The notes below the pieces were generated by a model. That model was not told where the DNA came from. It did no database searches and worked only from the letters and a program-made list of their open reading frames with translations. The position numbers and the translations under genes were made by a program. Shown here in pieces: positions 50,954 through 59,413 of a stretch of DNA of 64,000 nucleotides. The first letter of the stretch is position 1. Every line of letters starts with the position of its first letter. Where the stretch lies: NCBI RefSeq assembly GCF_004364245.1, contig NZ_SOAV01000013.1, positions 62,001 to 126,000 on the forward strand, given 5' to 3'. This stretch comes from Streptomyces sp. BK208. GTDB lineage: Bacteria > Actinomycetota > Actinomycetes > Streptomycetales > Streptomycetaceae.

Positions 50954-52318
50954 ATGCCCGACTCCCGGCCCCTCGGACCACGCCCCCCTGAACCGGGGCC
51001 GACGCCGCCCACCGCCGTGCCGGACCCACCCGCCCCGGCGACCCCGGGCGTCCCGGTCGCACCGACCGTGTCCGACTTCCTGGCGGCACTGCACCCGCCG
51101 GTCACGGTCACCGGCCCGGCACCGTCCCCGAAGCCCGCCGCCGCGGCGCCGCCCCCGACACCCGCCCCCTCCACGCCGGCCACGTCCGCCCCGGATGCGG
51201 CCGCCCCGAATGCGGCCGACACCGCTCTCCAGCGGGTTCTGCGCGGCCCGACCGGGCTGGGCACGACCGGACTCGCCCTGGCCGGCAGATACGAGCAGCA
51301 CCCGGAGCCGGTGGTCCCGGCACAGGCCACACCCGCGGCCGGACGCGCCGTTCCCGGCCTCTACCACCACCCCGTCCCGGAGCCCGACCCCGCGCGCGTC
51401 GAGGAGGTGAGCCGCCGGATCAAGCGCTGGGCCGAGGATGAGGTCCGGCTCTATCCCGAGGAGTGGGAAGGACAGTTCGACGGCTTCTCCGTCGGCCGCT
51501 ACATGGTCGGCTGCCACCCCGACGCCCCGTCCGTCGACCATCTGATGCTCGCCACCCGCCTGATGGTCGCGGAGAACGCGGTGGACGACTGCTACTGCGA
51601 GGACCACGGCGGGTCACCTGTCGGCCTCGGCGGTCGCCTCCTCCTCGCCCACACGGCGATCGACCACTTCCACACCACCGCGCAGTACACGCCGGCCTGG
51701 CGGGAGTCGCTCACCTCGGACGCCCCGCGCCGCGCCTACCGCAGCGCGATGGACTACTTCGTCCGCGCGGCGACCGACTCCCAGGCCGACCGCTACCGGC
51801 ACGACATGGCCCGGCTGCACATGGGTTACCTCGCCGAGGCCGCCTGGGCCCAGACCGGGCACCTCCCGGAGGTGTGGGAGTACCTGGCGATGCGCCAGTT
51901 CAACAACTTCCGCCCCTGTCCCACGATCACCGACACCGTCGGCGGCTACGAACTGCCCGCCGACCTGCACGCCCGACCCGACATGCAACGGGTCATCGCC
52001 CTCGCCGGCAACGCGACCACGATCGTCAACGACCTCTACTCGTACACCAAGGAACTCGACAGCCCGGGCCGCCACCTGAACCTGCCGGTGGTGATCGCCG
52101 AGCGCGAGCAGCTCTGCGAACGCGACGCCTACCTCAAGGCCATCGAGGTCCACAACGAACTCCAGCGCGCCTTCGAGGCAGCCGCGGCCGAGCTCGCCGC
52201 GGCCTGCCCCCTGCCCACCGTGCTGCGCTTCCTCAAAGGCGTGGCCGCGTGGGTCGACGGCAACCACGACTGGCACCGCACCAACACCTACCGCTACAGC
52301 CTGCCCGACTTCTGGTAA
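50954..52318 (+). CDS. 2-methylisoborneol synthase (monoterpene cyclase)
   Basis: A 454-residue class I terpene cyclase. The first about 110 residues are Pro/Ala-rich and disordered, as in streptomycete MIB synthases, and probably carry the signal for loading into the encapsulin. The catalytic domain has DDCYCED at 211-217, the metal-binding motif of this subfamily, and the NSE triad N359, S363, E367 in NDLYSYTKE. WHRTNTYRY near the C-terminus is also conserved. It cyclises 2-methyl-GPP to 2-methylisoborneol. It sits between the shell gene and the methyltransferase. Confidence 0.93.
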   Translation: MPDSRPLGPRPPEPGPTPPTAVPDPPAPATPGVPVAPTVSDFLAALHPPVTVTGPAPSPKPAAAAPPPTPAPSTPATSAPDAAAPNAADTALQRVLRGPTGLGTTGLALAGRYEQHPEPVVPAQATPAAGRAVPGLYHHPVPEPDPARVEEVSRRIKRWAEDEVRLYPEEWEGQFDGFSVGRYMVGCHPDAPSVDHLMLATRLMVAENAVDDCYCEDHGGSPVGLGGRLLLAHTAIDHFHTTAQYTPAWRESLTSDAPRRAYRSAMDYFVRAATDSQADRYRHDMARLHMGYLAEAAWAQTGHLPEVWEYLAMRQFNNFRPCPTITDTVGGYELPADLHARPDMQRVIALAGNATTIVNDLYSYTKELDSPGRHLNLPVVIAEREQLCERDAYLKAIEVHNELQRAFEAAAAELAAACPLPTVLRFLKGVAAWVDGNHDWHRTNTYRYSLPDFW

Positions 52319-52333
52319 GGAACGGACGTATCT

Positions 52334-53236
52334 GTGACCACTGAGACCACCACCACCTCATCCACCTCATCCACCTCCTCCACCGCCGTCGCGAAGATCC
52401 CGTCCCCGGCGACGCCGTACCAGCAGGACATCGCCCGCTACTGGAACAACGAGGCACGGCCGGTCAACCTCCGGCTCGGTGACGTGGACGGGCTCTACCA
52501 CCACCATTACGGCATCGGGGCCGTGGACCGTGCCGCGCTCGGCGACCCGGCACACAGCGAGTACGAGAAGAAGGTCATCGCGGAACTGCACCGTCTGGAG
52601 TCGGCACAGGCGGAGTTCCTCATGGACCACCTCGGCACGGTCGGCCCCGGCGACACCCTCGTCGACGCCGGCTGCGGACGCGGCGGCTCCATGGTCATGG
52701 CCCACCGCCGCTTCGGCTGCCGGGTCGAGGGGGTCACGCTGTCCGCCACCCAGGCGGAGTTCGGCAACAGCCGCGCGCGTGACCTGCGCATCGACGAGCA
52801 TGTGCGCTCCCGTGTGTGCAACATGCTCGACACCCCCTTCGACAAGGGCAGCATCACGGCCTCGTGGAACAACGAGTCGACCATGTACGTCGACCTCCAC
52901 GACCTGTTCGCCGAGCACTCCCGCTTCCTGAAGGCCGGCGGCCGGTACGTGACGATCACCGGCTGCTGGAATCCCCGCTACGGCCAGCCGTCGAAGTGGG
53001 TCTCCCAGATCAACGCCCACTTCGAGTGCAACATCCACTCACGCCGCGAGTACCTGCGCGCCATGGCCGACAACCGGCTCGTGCCGCACACCATCGTCGA
53101 CCTCACCGCGGACACACTGCCCTACTGGGAGCTGCGCGCCACGTCCTCGCTGGTCACCGGCATCGAGAAGGCGTTCATCGAGTCCTACCGCGACGGCTCC
53201 TTCCAGTACGTCCTGATCGCGGCCGACCGGGTGTGA
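52334..53236 (+). CDS. Geranyl diphosphate 2-C-methyltransferase
   Basis: A 300-residue SAM-dependent methyltransferase. A Thr/Ser-rich N-terminus (about 1-20), then YQQDIARYWNNEARPVNLRLG and YHHHYGIG, both typical of GPP methyltransferases. The SAM motif is DAGCGRGGSM at about 111-120, followed by GVTLSATQAEFGNSRA. It adds a methyl to C2 of GPP, giving the substrate for the cyclase. The GTG start is only 16 bases after the cyclase stop with AAGGA between, so it is co-transcribed. It ends in a strong hairpin. Confidence 0.93.
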   Translation: MTTETTTTSSTSSTSSTAVAKIPSPATPYQQDIARYWNNEARPVNLRLGDVDGLYHHHYGIGAVDRAALGDPAHSEYEKKVIAELHRLESAQAEFLMDHLGTVGPGDTLVDAGCGRGGSMVMAHRRFGCRVEGVTLSATQAEFGNSRARDLRIDEHVRSRVCNMLDTPFDKGSITASWNNESTMYVDLHDLFAEHSRFLKAGGRYVTITGCWNPRYGQPSKWVSQINAHFECNIHSRREYLRAMADNRLVPHTIVDLTADTLPYWELRATSSLVTGIEKAFIESYRDGSFQYVLIAADRV

Positions 53237-53242
53237 GCCCGA

Positions 53243-53284
53243 CTCGCGGGACCGGAGCCCTTCCGGCGGCTCCGGTCCCGCGAG
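53243..53284. terminator. 17-bp hairpin terminator of the MIB operon
   Basis: 53243-53259 (CTCGCGGGACCGGAGCC) pairs perfectly with 53268-53284 across an 8-base loop. Confidence 0.85.
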
Positions 53285-53357
53285 CCGCGCCGACGCGGGA
53301 CGGACCCACTCGGCCGAGGTCGCGGACGTGTCCGCCGACCGGAGGTAGGCTGCGGCG

Positions 53358-53891
53358 GTGCGTACGGTCGAGCTCCTGTTGGACGAGACGGCGGAGTCGG
53401 CGGTCCTGGAGGCATGGCGGCGGCTCGCCGACGCGGGACTGCCCAGTCAGGCCCGGCACCGCTCGCCGACCAACCGCCCCCACCTGACCCTGGCCGCCTG
53501 CCCGGAGCTGACCGCCCCGATCCGGTGGGAGCTGGCCGAGGTGGCCGCCTCCCTGCCCCTGCCGGCACGCTTCACCGGCGTGGTGCGCTTCGAGCGACCC
53601 ACCTCGGTGCTGGCCTGGGCGCTGGACCGCGACGCCGCGCTGGCCGCTCTGCACCGCCGGGTGTGGGAGGCGGTGGCCTCGGACAGCCCGGCCCAGACCC
53701 TCAGTCCCTTCCACGAGCCCGGTCGCTGGAGCCCGCACATCACCCTCGGCCGGACCCGCCGGGCCGGGGCGTTCGCCGACCGAAAAGTCCCCGAGCTGCT
53801 GCCGTCCCCGCCCCTCGCGGCCGCTCTGGTCACCCTGCGCAGCTACGACACCGAGGCCGGCACCGTGGAAGTGCTGCGGCCCCGCCCCTGA
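53358..53891 (+). CDS. 2H phosphoesterase (2'-5' RNA ligase-like) protein
   Basis: A 177-residue protein with the two HxT motifs of the 2H superfamily: RPHLTLAA at about residues 40-47 and SPHITLGR at about 125-132. The superfamily hydrolyses cyclic phosphodiesters in RNA and nucleotides. The GTG at 53358 has TAGGCT (53346-53351) six bases before it, matching the leaderless layout elsewhere in the window. There is a second, more diverged 2H protein at 61592. Confidence 0.82.
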   Translation: MRTVELLLDETAESAVLEAWRRLADAGLPSQARHRSPTNRPHLTLAACPELTAPIRWELAEVAASLPLPARFTGVVRFERPTSVLAWALDRDAALAALHRRVWEAVASDSPAQTLSPFHEPGRWSPHITLGRTRRAGAFADRKVPELLPSPPLAAALVTLRSYDTEAGTVEVLRPRP

Positions 53892-53997
53892 GCGGCCCGC
53901 CGGGCAGCCGGCAGCTCGGTGACGCCCTTTCCCGGAAGCTTCCCGCGATGAGTTTCCGGTGGCCTCGCGGTCTACCCGTCGAGGAAGGGAGCGCACC

Positions 53998-54603
53998 ATG
54001 CGCAAGGTCATTGTTTGCACGTTCCTGACGCTCGACGGCGTCATGCAGGCGCCGGGCGGCCCGGACGAGGACGCGGAGAGCGGTTTCGAGCACGGCGGCT
54101 GGCAGAAGCCGGTGGACGACGACGAGGTGGGCGCCGCCATCGCCGGGTGGTACGAGGGCTCCGACGCGATGCTGCTCGGCCGCAAGACCTACGACATCTT
54201 CGCGTCGTACTGGCCGACCGCCGATCCGGGCAACCCGTTCACCGACCGGATGAACAGCATGCGCAAGTACGTGGCGTCCCGGACCCTGACGTCCGTCGAC
54301 TGGCAGAACTCCACGCTGCTGGCGGGCGACACCGCCGATGCCGTACGCGAACTGAAGGCGACCGACGGCGGCGACATCAACGTCGTCGGCAGCGGCGACC
54401 TCGCCCAGACGCTCATGCGGCACGACCTCGTCGACGAGTACCGGCTGACCGTCCACCCGGTGATCATCGGCACCGGCAAGCGGCTGTTCGCCGACGGGGC
54501 GATCCCGACCGCGCTGGAGCCGGTGAGCGTGACGACGACGAAGGGCGGCACCGTCGTCGGCGTCTACCGCCCGAACGGCAGGCCCACCTACGACAGCTAC
54601 TAG
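53998..54603 (+). CDS. DHFR-like/RibD C-terminal reductase
   Basis: A 201-residue YyaP/YwjB-like protein of the dihydrofolate reductase fold: VIVCTFLTLDGVMQAPGGP at the start, AMLLGRKTYDIFASYWP for cofactor binding, INVVGSGDLAQTLMRHDLVDEYRL and PVIIGTGKRLF. The NADPH-binding GR and GSG motifs are intact. The actual substrate of this family is generally unknown. GAAGGGAG precedes the ATG at 53998. Confidence 0.88.
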   Translation: MRKVIVCTFLTLDGVMQAPGGPDEDAESGFEHGGWQKPVDDDEVGAAIAGWYEGSDAMLLGRKTYDIFASYWPTADPGNPFTDRMNSMRKYVASRTLTSVDWQNSTLLAGDTADAVRELKATDGGDINVVGSGDLAQTLMRHDLVDEYRLTVHPVIIGTGKRLFADGAIPTALEPVSVTTTKGGTVVGVYRPNGRPTYDSY

Positions 54604-54683
54604 GTCTTCCGGCCGGTCGGCTCCAGCAGGCCGTCGGGCCCCGTCGGACGAGCCCGCGGAGCACGAGGGGCGAAGGTCTCCGG

Positions 54684-55349
54684 TCAGGACCGGGGGAGGG
54701 TGGCGGTGGCCTTGGTCCCGGCCTCGACCTGGGTGATGCGCCGGGCGAACATGGCCGCTCCCTGGGTGAGCATCGGCTCGGCCTCACCGCCCTCCACGAA
54801 GGTGGTGGCGACCACCGTGCCGATCCGCATGGTGAGGTACACGCCCCGCAGACCGCCTGCCGACTTGGAGTAGGCGAGGCTCTCGTTGCCGACGGCGGGC
54901 TTGGGCGACACAGGGTGCCGGCCGGCCTCCCGCTTCAGTCCGTCCCTGGCGTCCTGCCGGGTGGTGTAGGTCGTCAGGTGAAAGCCGACGCAGTACGTGT
55001 CGTCGCCTCCCAGGGCGTACTTGGCGCGCCCGAACCACTTCCCCCTGCACTCCCGCACGCTGGGACAGCCGAGACGGCCGTCCGCAGCAGTGACGGAAGC
55101 GCCGACGCCCTGCAGGCCGCCCATGGCGCCGGGATCCGGAAGAGCGTTCTCCACCTGCTCCTTCCGGCTCAGCACGGTGGCCGGGTCCGCCTGCCGGTGC
55201 ACCGGGCCGCCAGAGGATCGCTCATGCCCGCCACCGCCCCCGGACGTCTCGGCACCGTTGCCTCCGCACGCCGTCAAAGCGGCGCACAACACCCCGGCCA
55301 GCGCTGCGGCCCTCACGCGACGCCGTACCGAACGACTTGCTCCCACCAT
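54684..55349 (-). CDS. Lipoprotein of unknown function
   Basis: A 221-residue protein with an Arg-rich start (SRSVRRRVRAAALAG), a hydrophobic stretch and the lipobox LTAC near residue 28, followed by a Gly/Ser-rich linker (GGNGAETSGGGGG). The folded part (about 60-221) contains four Cys-flanking segments (GCPSVRECRG, DDTYCVGFH) likely forming disulfides, and a beta-rich end resembling LpqN/PknH-type sensor-domain proteins. The start at 55349 puts the signal at the expected distance. No operon partner. Confidence 0.72.
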   Translation of the reverse strand: MVGASRSVRRRVRAAALAGVLCAALTACGGNGAETSGGGGGHERSSGGPVHRQADPATVLSRKEQVENALPDPGAMGGLQGVGASVTAADGRLGCPSVRECRGKWFGRAKYALGGDDTYCVGFHLTTYTTRQDARDGLKREAGRHPVSPKPAVGNESLAYSKSAGGLRGVYLTMRIGTVVATTFVEGGEAEPMLTQGAAMFARRITQVEAGTKATATLPRS

Positions 55350-55415
55350 GCTCCACCCCGTAAGTGATCGACAAAGCACACAGAGACCGGTCTGCCCACG
55401 TCCCGCCGGCGCGCC

Positions 55416-55910
55416 CTACACAAGCTGGGAGACCCGGTACCCGATCCCGCCCTCGACTAGATAACCCGTGCTCACGCAGACCACGTCGTTGAGCCACCCG
55501 TAGCGTCCGGAGCCCGTCTCGAAGAGCGGGTTCGTGCGGAAGTAGTAGCGCGCGGGGTCGACGAGGTGGCGCCGCTCGGGGTCCGCCACCGCCGCCCGCA
55601 CCTCCGGCGGGGTGACCCACCGTCCGCTGTACGTCATGTGCAGGAGGTCGCCGTCGTGGGTGCGCAGGGGCAGCCGGACGTCGAGCGCGAGCCCGCCGTC
55701 CGGCCGGAACAGGCCCCAGTCACCACCCACGGGCAGTACGTCGCCCCGGATCCGTGGGCCCTCGAACGTGCCGCCCGCCGAGCCGAAGAACATCCGCCGG
55801 CCCAGTGGTCCCGGCCCGATGTCCAGCCGCGGGTCCAGGTCGACGACCATGTCGAAGAGGCGGACGGTACGGGGCTGGGCGACGTCCTTCACGCGCGGGT
55901 CGAGTGCCAT
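55416..55910 (-). CDS. DUF3237 family protein
   Basis: A 164-residue all-beta protein of the DUF3237 barrel: RLFDMVVDLDPRLDIGPGPLGRRMFFGSAGGTFEGPRIRGDVLPVGGDW at the start, given here as about residues 17-65, then YSGRWVTPPEV and YYFRTNPLFETGSGRYGWLNDVV. The pattern GPRIRGDVLPVGGDW is the family hallmark. Function is unknown but members sit in aromatic or polyketide catabolism clusters. It is five bases downstream of the SnoaL-like gene in the same direction. Confidence 0.85.
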   Translation of the reverse strand: MALDPRVKDVAQPRTVRLFDMVVDLDPRLDIGPGPLGRRMFFGSAGGTFEGPRIRGDVLPVGGDWGLFRPDGGLALDVRLPLRTHDGDLLHMTYSGRWVTPPEVRAAVADPERRHLVDPARYYFRTNPLFETGSGRYGWLNDVVCVSTGYLVEGGIGYRVSQLV

Positions 55911-55916
55911 GGCCGC

Positions 55917-56375
55917 TCACCGTCCGTCCGGGAACAAGGTGGCCCTGACGGTGTCCGTCGAGACCCCCGACTGCGCGCACAGCTCCGCCAGATCGAAGCA
56001 GAACAGCTCGCTCGCGATCAGGCCCTCCCGGAATCCGAAGCGGAGGGAGACCGGCAGCTCGGCGCGCCGCCCGTTCGGCCGGACCCCGAACCGTTCGCCG
56101 GTCATCGTCAGGCGCGCCGTCCCCCAGCACGCCAGCACGTCGTCGCCGGTCGCATGGCCTTCCAGCGTGACGTCGTAATCGGGGAACGACGTGAAGAAAC
56201 GGGTCAGCGTCTTCTCGTTGGCGGCGAGGCCGCGCGCCACCGTGCCGAAGGCCGGAGCCTCCAGCGTCATGTCGGGGTGGAAACAGCGCAGGGCGGCGGG
56301 TACGTCCTGCCGGTTCTTGGCATCGGCGAGGGCGCGCGCCAGCTGAAGCGCCCGTAAGGCGTTCTCTGGGGTCAT
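55917..56375 (-). CDS. SnoaL-like (NTF2-fold) protein
   Basis: A 152-residue NTF2-fold protein: ALADAKNRQDVPAALRCFHPDMTLEAPAFG at the start, FFTSFPDYDVTLEGHATGDDVLACWG in the middle and LRFGFREGLIASELFCFDLAELC near the end. This is the ester-cyclase/SnoaL-like group, which includes polyketide cyclases and detoxifying enzymes. It shares an operon with the DUF3237 gene and is divergent from a TetR with a perfect palindrome between, so the pair is probably TetR-controlled. Confidence 0.85.
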   Translation of the reverse strand: MTPENALRALQLARALADAKNRQDVPAALRCFHPDMTLEAPAFGTVARGLAANEKTLTRFFTSFPDYDVTLEGHATGDDVLACWGTARLTMTGERFGVRPNGRRAELPVSLRFGFREGLIASELFCFDLAELCAQSGVSTDTVRATLFPDGR

Positions 56376-56382
56376 GAACTAA

Positions 56383-56398
56383 ACGTACGGCCGTACGT
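56383..56398. promoter_or_regulatory. 16-bp perfect palindrome (TetR operator candidate)
   Basis: ACGTACGGCCGTACGT lies eight bases from the SnoaL-like start and 35 bases from the TetR start. Confidence 0.7.
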
Positions 56399-56432
56399 AC
56401 GTATTCGGCAAGGGATCTGGCACGATACGGGC

Positions 56433-57047
56433 ATGAGCGACGAGGACACCGGACTCCGAAGGGCCCCGGAGCGAACCACCGACCGGCGATTGCTGCGCGG
56501 AGCGCGTTCACGGCGCGCGATTCTGCGGCGGGCGGTCGACATGGCCTCTCTGGACGGCCTGGACGGGCTGAGCTTCGGCGTCCTGGCCACCGGCTCCGGC
56601 ATGAGCAAGAGCGGTGTCCAGACCCTCTTCGGAACGAAGGACAATCTCCAGGTCGCCACGGTCGAGTGTGCGGGCGGTGTCTTCGACGAGGTCGTCGTCC
56701 GCCCCGCCGGCACCGCACCGCGCGGCGCCCCGCGTCTGCGAGCGCTGGTCGAGGCCTGGATCGTCTACGCCTCCGAACCCCTCTTCCCGGGCGGCTGCTT
56801 CTGGGCGGCCAACCAGGCGGCCTTCGACAGCCGCCCCGGCCCTGTCCACGACGCGCTCTTTGCGGGCCGGCGCGGCTGGCGCACCCTTCTGGCCGGCGAA
56901 CTTCGTCACGCCGGCGCGGCCGACGCCGAACTGGCGGCGTTCCAGCTCGACGCGGTGCTCGTCGCCGCGAACACCGCGTTGCGGTGCGGGGACGGCGAGG
57001 CGGTGGAGCAGGTGCGCAGAGTGACGGAGAACCTTCTTCGGAAGTGA
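56433..57047 (+). CDS. TetR family transcriptional regulator
   Basis: A 204-residue TetR protein with RAILRRAVDMASLDGLDGLSFGVLATGSGMSKSGVQTLFGTKDNL as its DNA-binding region, at about residues 28-73. The C-terminal domain (YASEPLFPGGCFWAANQAAFDSRPGPVHDAL) resembles the YxaF/LmrA-like group. It is divergent from the SnoaL/DUF3237 pair and probably represses it and itself through the palindrome at 56383. Confidence 0.9.
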   Translation: MSDEDTGLRRAPERTTDRRLLRGARSRRAILRRAVDMASLDGLDGLSFGVLATGSGMSKSGVQTLFGTKDNLQVATVECAGGVFDEVVVRPAGTAPRGAPRLRALVEAWIVYASEPLFPGGCFWAANQAAFDSRPGPVHDALFAGRRGWRTLLAGELRHAGAADAELAAFQLDAVLVAANTALRCGDGEAVEQVRRVTENLLRK

Positions 57048-57431
57048 GTTCCGACTCCCTCCAGGACGGCGGGGCTTCTTCACATCCGTAACCCCCTGCG
57101 ACCACCGCCGCTGTTACTCACTTTCGGGTGAACGTGCCGAGGCCCCCGGGGTGGCGTGCTCTGGCGCTCGGGAGCCACGAGCCAGTACGCGTAAGCCTCG
57201 TCGGGCCGCATGCCCGTCAACCTGGTGCCTTCGGTGCATATATGGATGTTGCAGGCGACTGTCACGACGGTATGGGTGAACGGCAACACCGTTCACGTCT
57301 TCTCCACGTGCCGGTCGCGGTGCGGGCAGGGTGTGGTCGTGCGGCCGATCCGGCCGCCATCCGCACCAGGCGCAGTCCGGTCCGCGGCGTGACCGCGGTC
57401 GGCTGTGTCCGCACGAAGCAGGGGAGAACCT
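57048..57431. other. 384-base intergenic region
   Basis: No gene supported. It contains an 8-bp dyad, GTGAACGG (57276-57283) with CCGTTCAC (57289-57296), a possible regulator site about 135 bases before the lamin-tail gene. Confidence 0.4.
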
Positions 57432-57908
57432 GTGTCGAACTTCCTCACCTCCCGCCGGCTCACCGCCGCCGTTCTCACGGTCGGTGCCCTGACCGCCGCG
57501 GTCGCGGTGCCGGCGTCGGCGGCCGACCACCGGCCGCAGCGTCCGAACGTCGAGATCAGCCGTGTCCAGTACGACTCCCCGGGGCGCGACGACCACTCCA
57601 ACCGTTCGCTGAACAAGGAGTGGGTGGAGATCACCAACAACACCCGCCACGCGGTGAACCTGAAGGGCTGGACCCTCAGGAGCGAGGACGGCCACACCTA
57701 CAGGTTCCGTCACTACCGCCTGGACGGGCGGGCCACCGTCCGCGTCCACACCGGCCAGGGCCGCGACACCGGTCGTGACGTGTACCAGGACCGCCGCGAC
57801 TACGTGTGGGACAACCGGTCCGACACCGCCACCCTCCGCAACGACCACCGCCGGTTCGTCGACGACAAGTCCTGGGGCCACAAGCGCCACGGCGGCCGTC
57901 ACCAGTAG
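57432..57908 (+). CDS. Secreted lamin-tail-domain protein
   Basis: A 158-residue secreted protein. A signal peptide (about 1-31, ending PASAA), then a lamin tail domain: VEISRVQYDSPGRDDHSNRSLNKEWVEITNNTRHAVNLKGWTLRSEDGHTYRF covers its start (about 39-91), with a later HTGQGRDTGRDVY and WDNRSDTATLRND. Bacterial LTDs are thought to bind cell wall or act as adhesive modules in secreted enzymes; here the domain stands alone. The tail is His/Lys/Arg-rich (KSWGHKRHGGRHQ). The GTG start follows GGGGAG. A strong hairpin follows. Confidence 0.85.
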   Translation: MSNFLTSRRLTAAVLTVGALTAAVAVPASAADHRPQRPNVEISRVQYDSPGRDDHSNRSLNKEWVEITNNTRHAVNLKGWTLRSEDGHTYRFRHYRLDGRATVRVHTGQGRDTGRDVYQDRRDYVWDNRSDTATLRNDHRRFVDDKSWGHKRHGGRHQ

Positions 57909-57960
57909 CCGGCGGTCGAGCCGGTAGCCGGGCCCGGGCACCGGCGCGGCACGCCGCAGC

Positions 57961-57995
57961 ACGGCGCGCCATCCCTTCCAGGGGTGGCGCGCCGT
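57961..57995. terminator. 15-bp hairpin terminator
   Basis: ACGGCGCGCCATCCC (57961-57975) pairs with 57981-57995 with one G-U pair and a 5-base loop. Confidence 0.8.
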
Positions 57996-58108
57996 CGGCT
58001 TGTGCCTCGACTCCCTCAATTCGCTTGCCCCGGCGGCAGGTCGGCGCTGCACTGTGGGCGGACACCGTGATCCGGTGGTGCCGGTACACCGAGGAGGCAG
58101 CGGCAGCG

Positions 58109-59362
58109 ATGGACATCCGTCCCACCACCGACAAGGATCTCGGCGTTTTCGTGGACACGGTCCATGCCGCGTTCGGGCGCTTCCCCGAGACCCCGGTCGA
58201 GGGCGGCGGGCTCTGGTGGTCGGCGCTCGAGACGGACCGCTGCCTGCTCGCCCGGACGGCGGACGGACGGGCCGTCGGCACCACCGCCGCGTACTCCTTC
58301 GAGCTCACCCTGCCCGGGAAGACCGTCGTCCCGGCGGCCGGGGTGACCGCCGTCGGTGTCCTGCCCTCGCACCGGCGCCAGGGGGTGCTCACCGCGATGA
58401 TGCGGCATCAGCTTGCCGAGGTGCGGGGCCGCGGGGAGTTCCTGTGCGTGCTGCTGGCCTCAGAGGCCCCGATCTACGGGAGGTTCGGCTACGGACCGGC
58501 GACCTACACGGCGCGGCTGACCGTGCCGCGCCACGGGGCCGCCCTCGCCGCTCCCCGGGCGGCCGGCGCGACCGGCGCGCCGGCGAAGGACTCGGACAAC
58601 GGCTCGGTCGACGGCTCGCACGACGGCTCGGTCGAGGTCCTTCGTCGCACCGAGTGCGGAGAGCTGCTGGAAGAGGTCTACGACCGCTATCGCCGCGCTC
58701 AGCCCGGCGCGCTGTCCCGGCCGCACCGCTGGTGGGCCCTGCGCGCGGGGCAGCCCCCGATATCGCCGGCGCCGCGCTACGTCGCCGTCCACCGGGACGC
58801 CGACGGCGTCCCGGACGGGTACGCGAGCTACTCGATCGAGTCCGGCACCCTGACGGTCGACGAGACCGTCGCCACCGACGACGCCGCCTTCACGGCCCTG
58901 GCCCGGTTCGTCCTCGGTCACGACCTGGTGTCCCGGGTCACGTTCAAGCACGTCCCGCCCGACCACCCGCTGCGCTGGCGGTTCGCGGACTTCCGCGCCG
59001 GTGAGGTGAGCGGCGACACCGACTGGCTCTGGGTGCGGCTGCTGGACGTACCGCGTGCGCTGACGGCACGCGGCTGGTCCGTGGACGGCGAACTGGTCCT
59101 CGACGTCCACGATCCGTTCCTCGGCGGGCGCGACCGTCACCTGCTGACCGTCCGGGACGGCAAGGCCCACTGTGTTCCGACGGACCGGGAGCCCGATCTG
59201 TCCCTCGACATCCGCGACTTGGGCTCCGTCTACCTCGGCGGCACTTCCCCGAGCACGCTCGTGCGGGCCGGGCACGTCCGGGCGCACCGTCCCGGCGCGG
59301 CGGCCCTCGCCGACGCGCTCTTCCGCGACGAGCGCTCCCCGCACTGCCTCCACTGGTTCTGA
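58109..59362 (+). CDS. Eis-like GNAT acetyltransferase
   Basis: A 417-residue protein of the Eis family: an N-terminal GNAT domain with the acetyl-CoA loop VGVLPSHRRQGVLTAMM at about residues 83-99, a second GNAT-like middle and a C-terminal SCP2-like domain (about 300-417: LVLDVHDPFLGGRDRHLLTV, LSLDIRDLGSVYLGG, RDERSPHCLHWF). The terminal carboxylate PHCLHWF is the catalytic base in Eis-type enzymes. It can acetylate amines, including aminoglycosides in Mycobacterium; the substrate here is unknown. A low-complexity DNGSVDGSHDGSV insert occurs near 170. GAGGAGG precedes the ATG. Confidence 0.87.
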   Translation: MDIRPTTDKDLGVFVDTVHAAFGRFPETPVEGGGLWWSALETDRCLLARTADGRAVGTTAAYSFELTLPGKTVVPAAGVTAVGVLPSHRRQGVLTAMMRHQLAEVRGRGEFLCVLLASEAPIYGRFGYGPATYTARLTVPRHGAALAAPRAAGATGAPAKDSDNGSVDGSHDGSVEVLRRTECGELLEEVYDRYRRAQPGALSRPHRWWALRAGQPPISPAPRYVAVHRDADGVPDGYASYSIESGTLTVDETVATDDAAFTALARFVLGHDLVSRVTFKHVPPDHPLRWRFADFRAGEVSGDTDWLWVRLLDVPRALTARGWSVDGELVLDVHDPFLGGRDRHLLTVRDGKAHCVPTDREPDLSLDIRDLGSVYLGGTSPSTLVRAGHVRAHRPGAAALADALFRDERSPHCLHWF

Positions 59363-59387
59363 CCGCGCCAGGTTGCCGACCGCATCA

Positions 59388-59399
59388 CGAACGTGTTCG
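59388..59399. promoter_or_regulatory. TetR operator CGAACGTGTTCG
   Basis: CGAACnnGTTCG dyad just upstream of the -10 hexamer TACGAT (59401-59406) and 15 bases from the TetR start. Same motif as the two sites at 60250 and 60265. Confidence 0.75.
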
Positions 59400-59413
59400 T
59401 TACGATCGGTCGC

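Noticed and set aside
48197-51607. 1136-codon minus-strand frame across LacI, the repeat and eshA
   Set aside because: It crosses three unrelated well-supported features on the other strand, including the 7-bp tandem repeat, and has shadow-like composition.
57080-57289. 69-codon minus-strand frame
   Set aside because: No ribosome site, low-complexity Arg/Gly/Pro composition and no recognisable motif.
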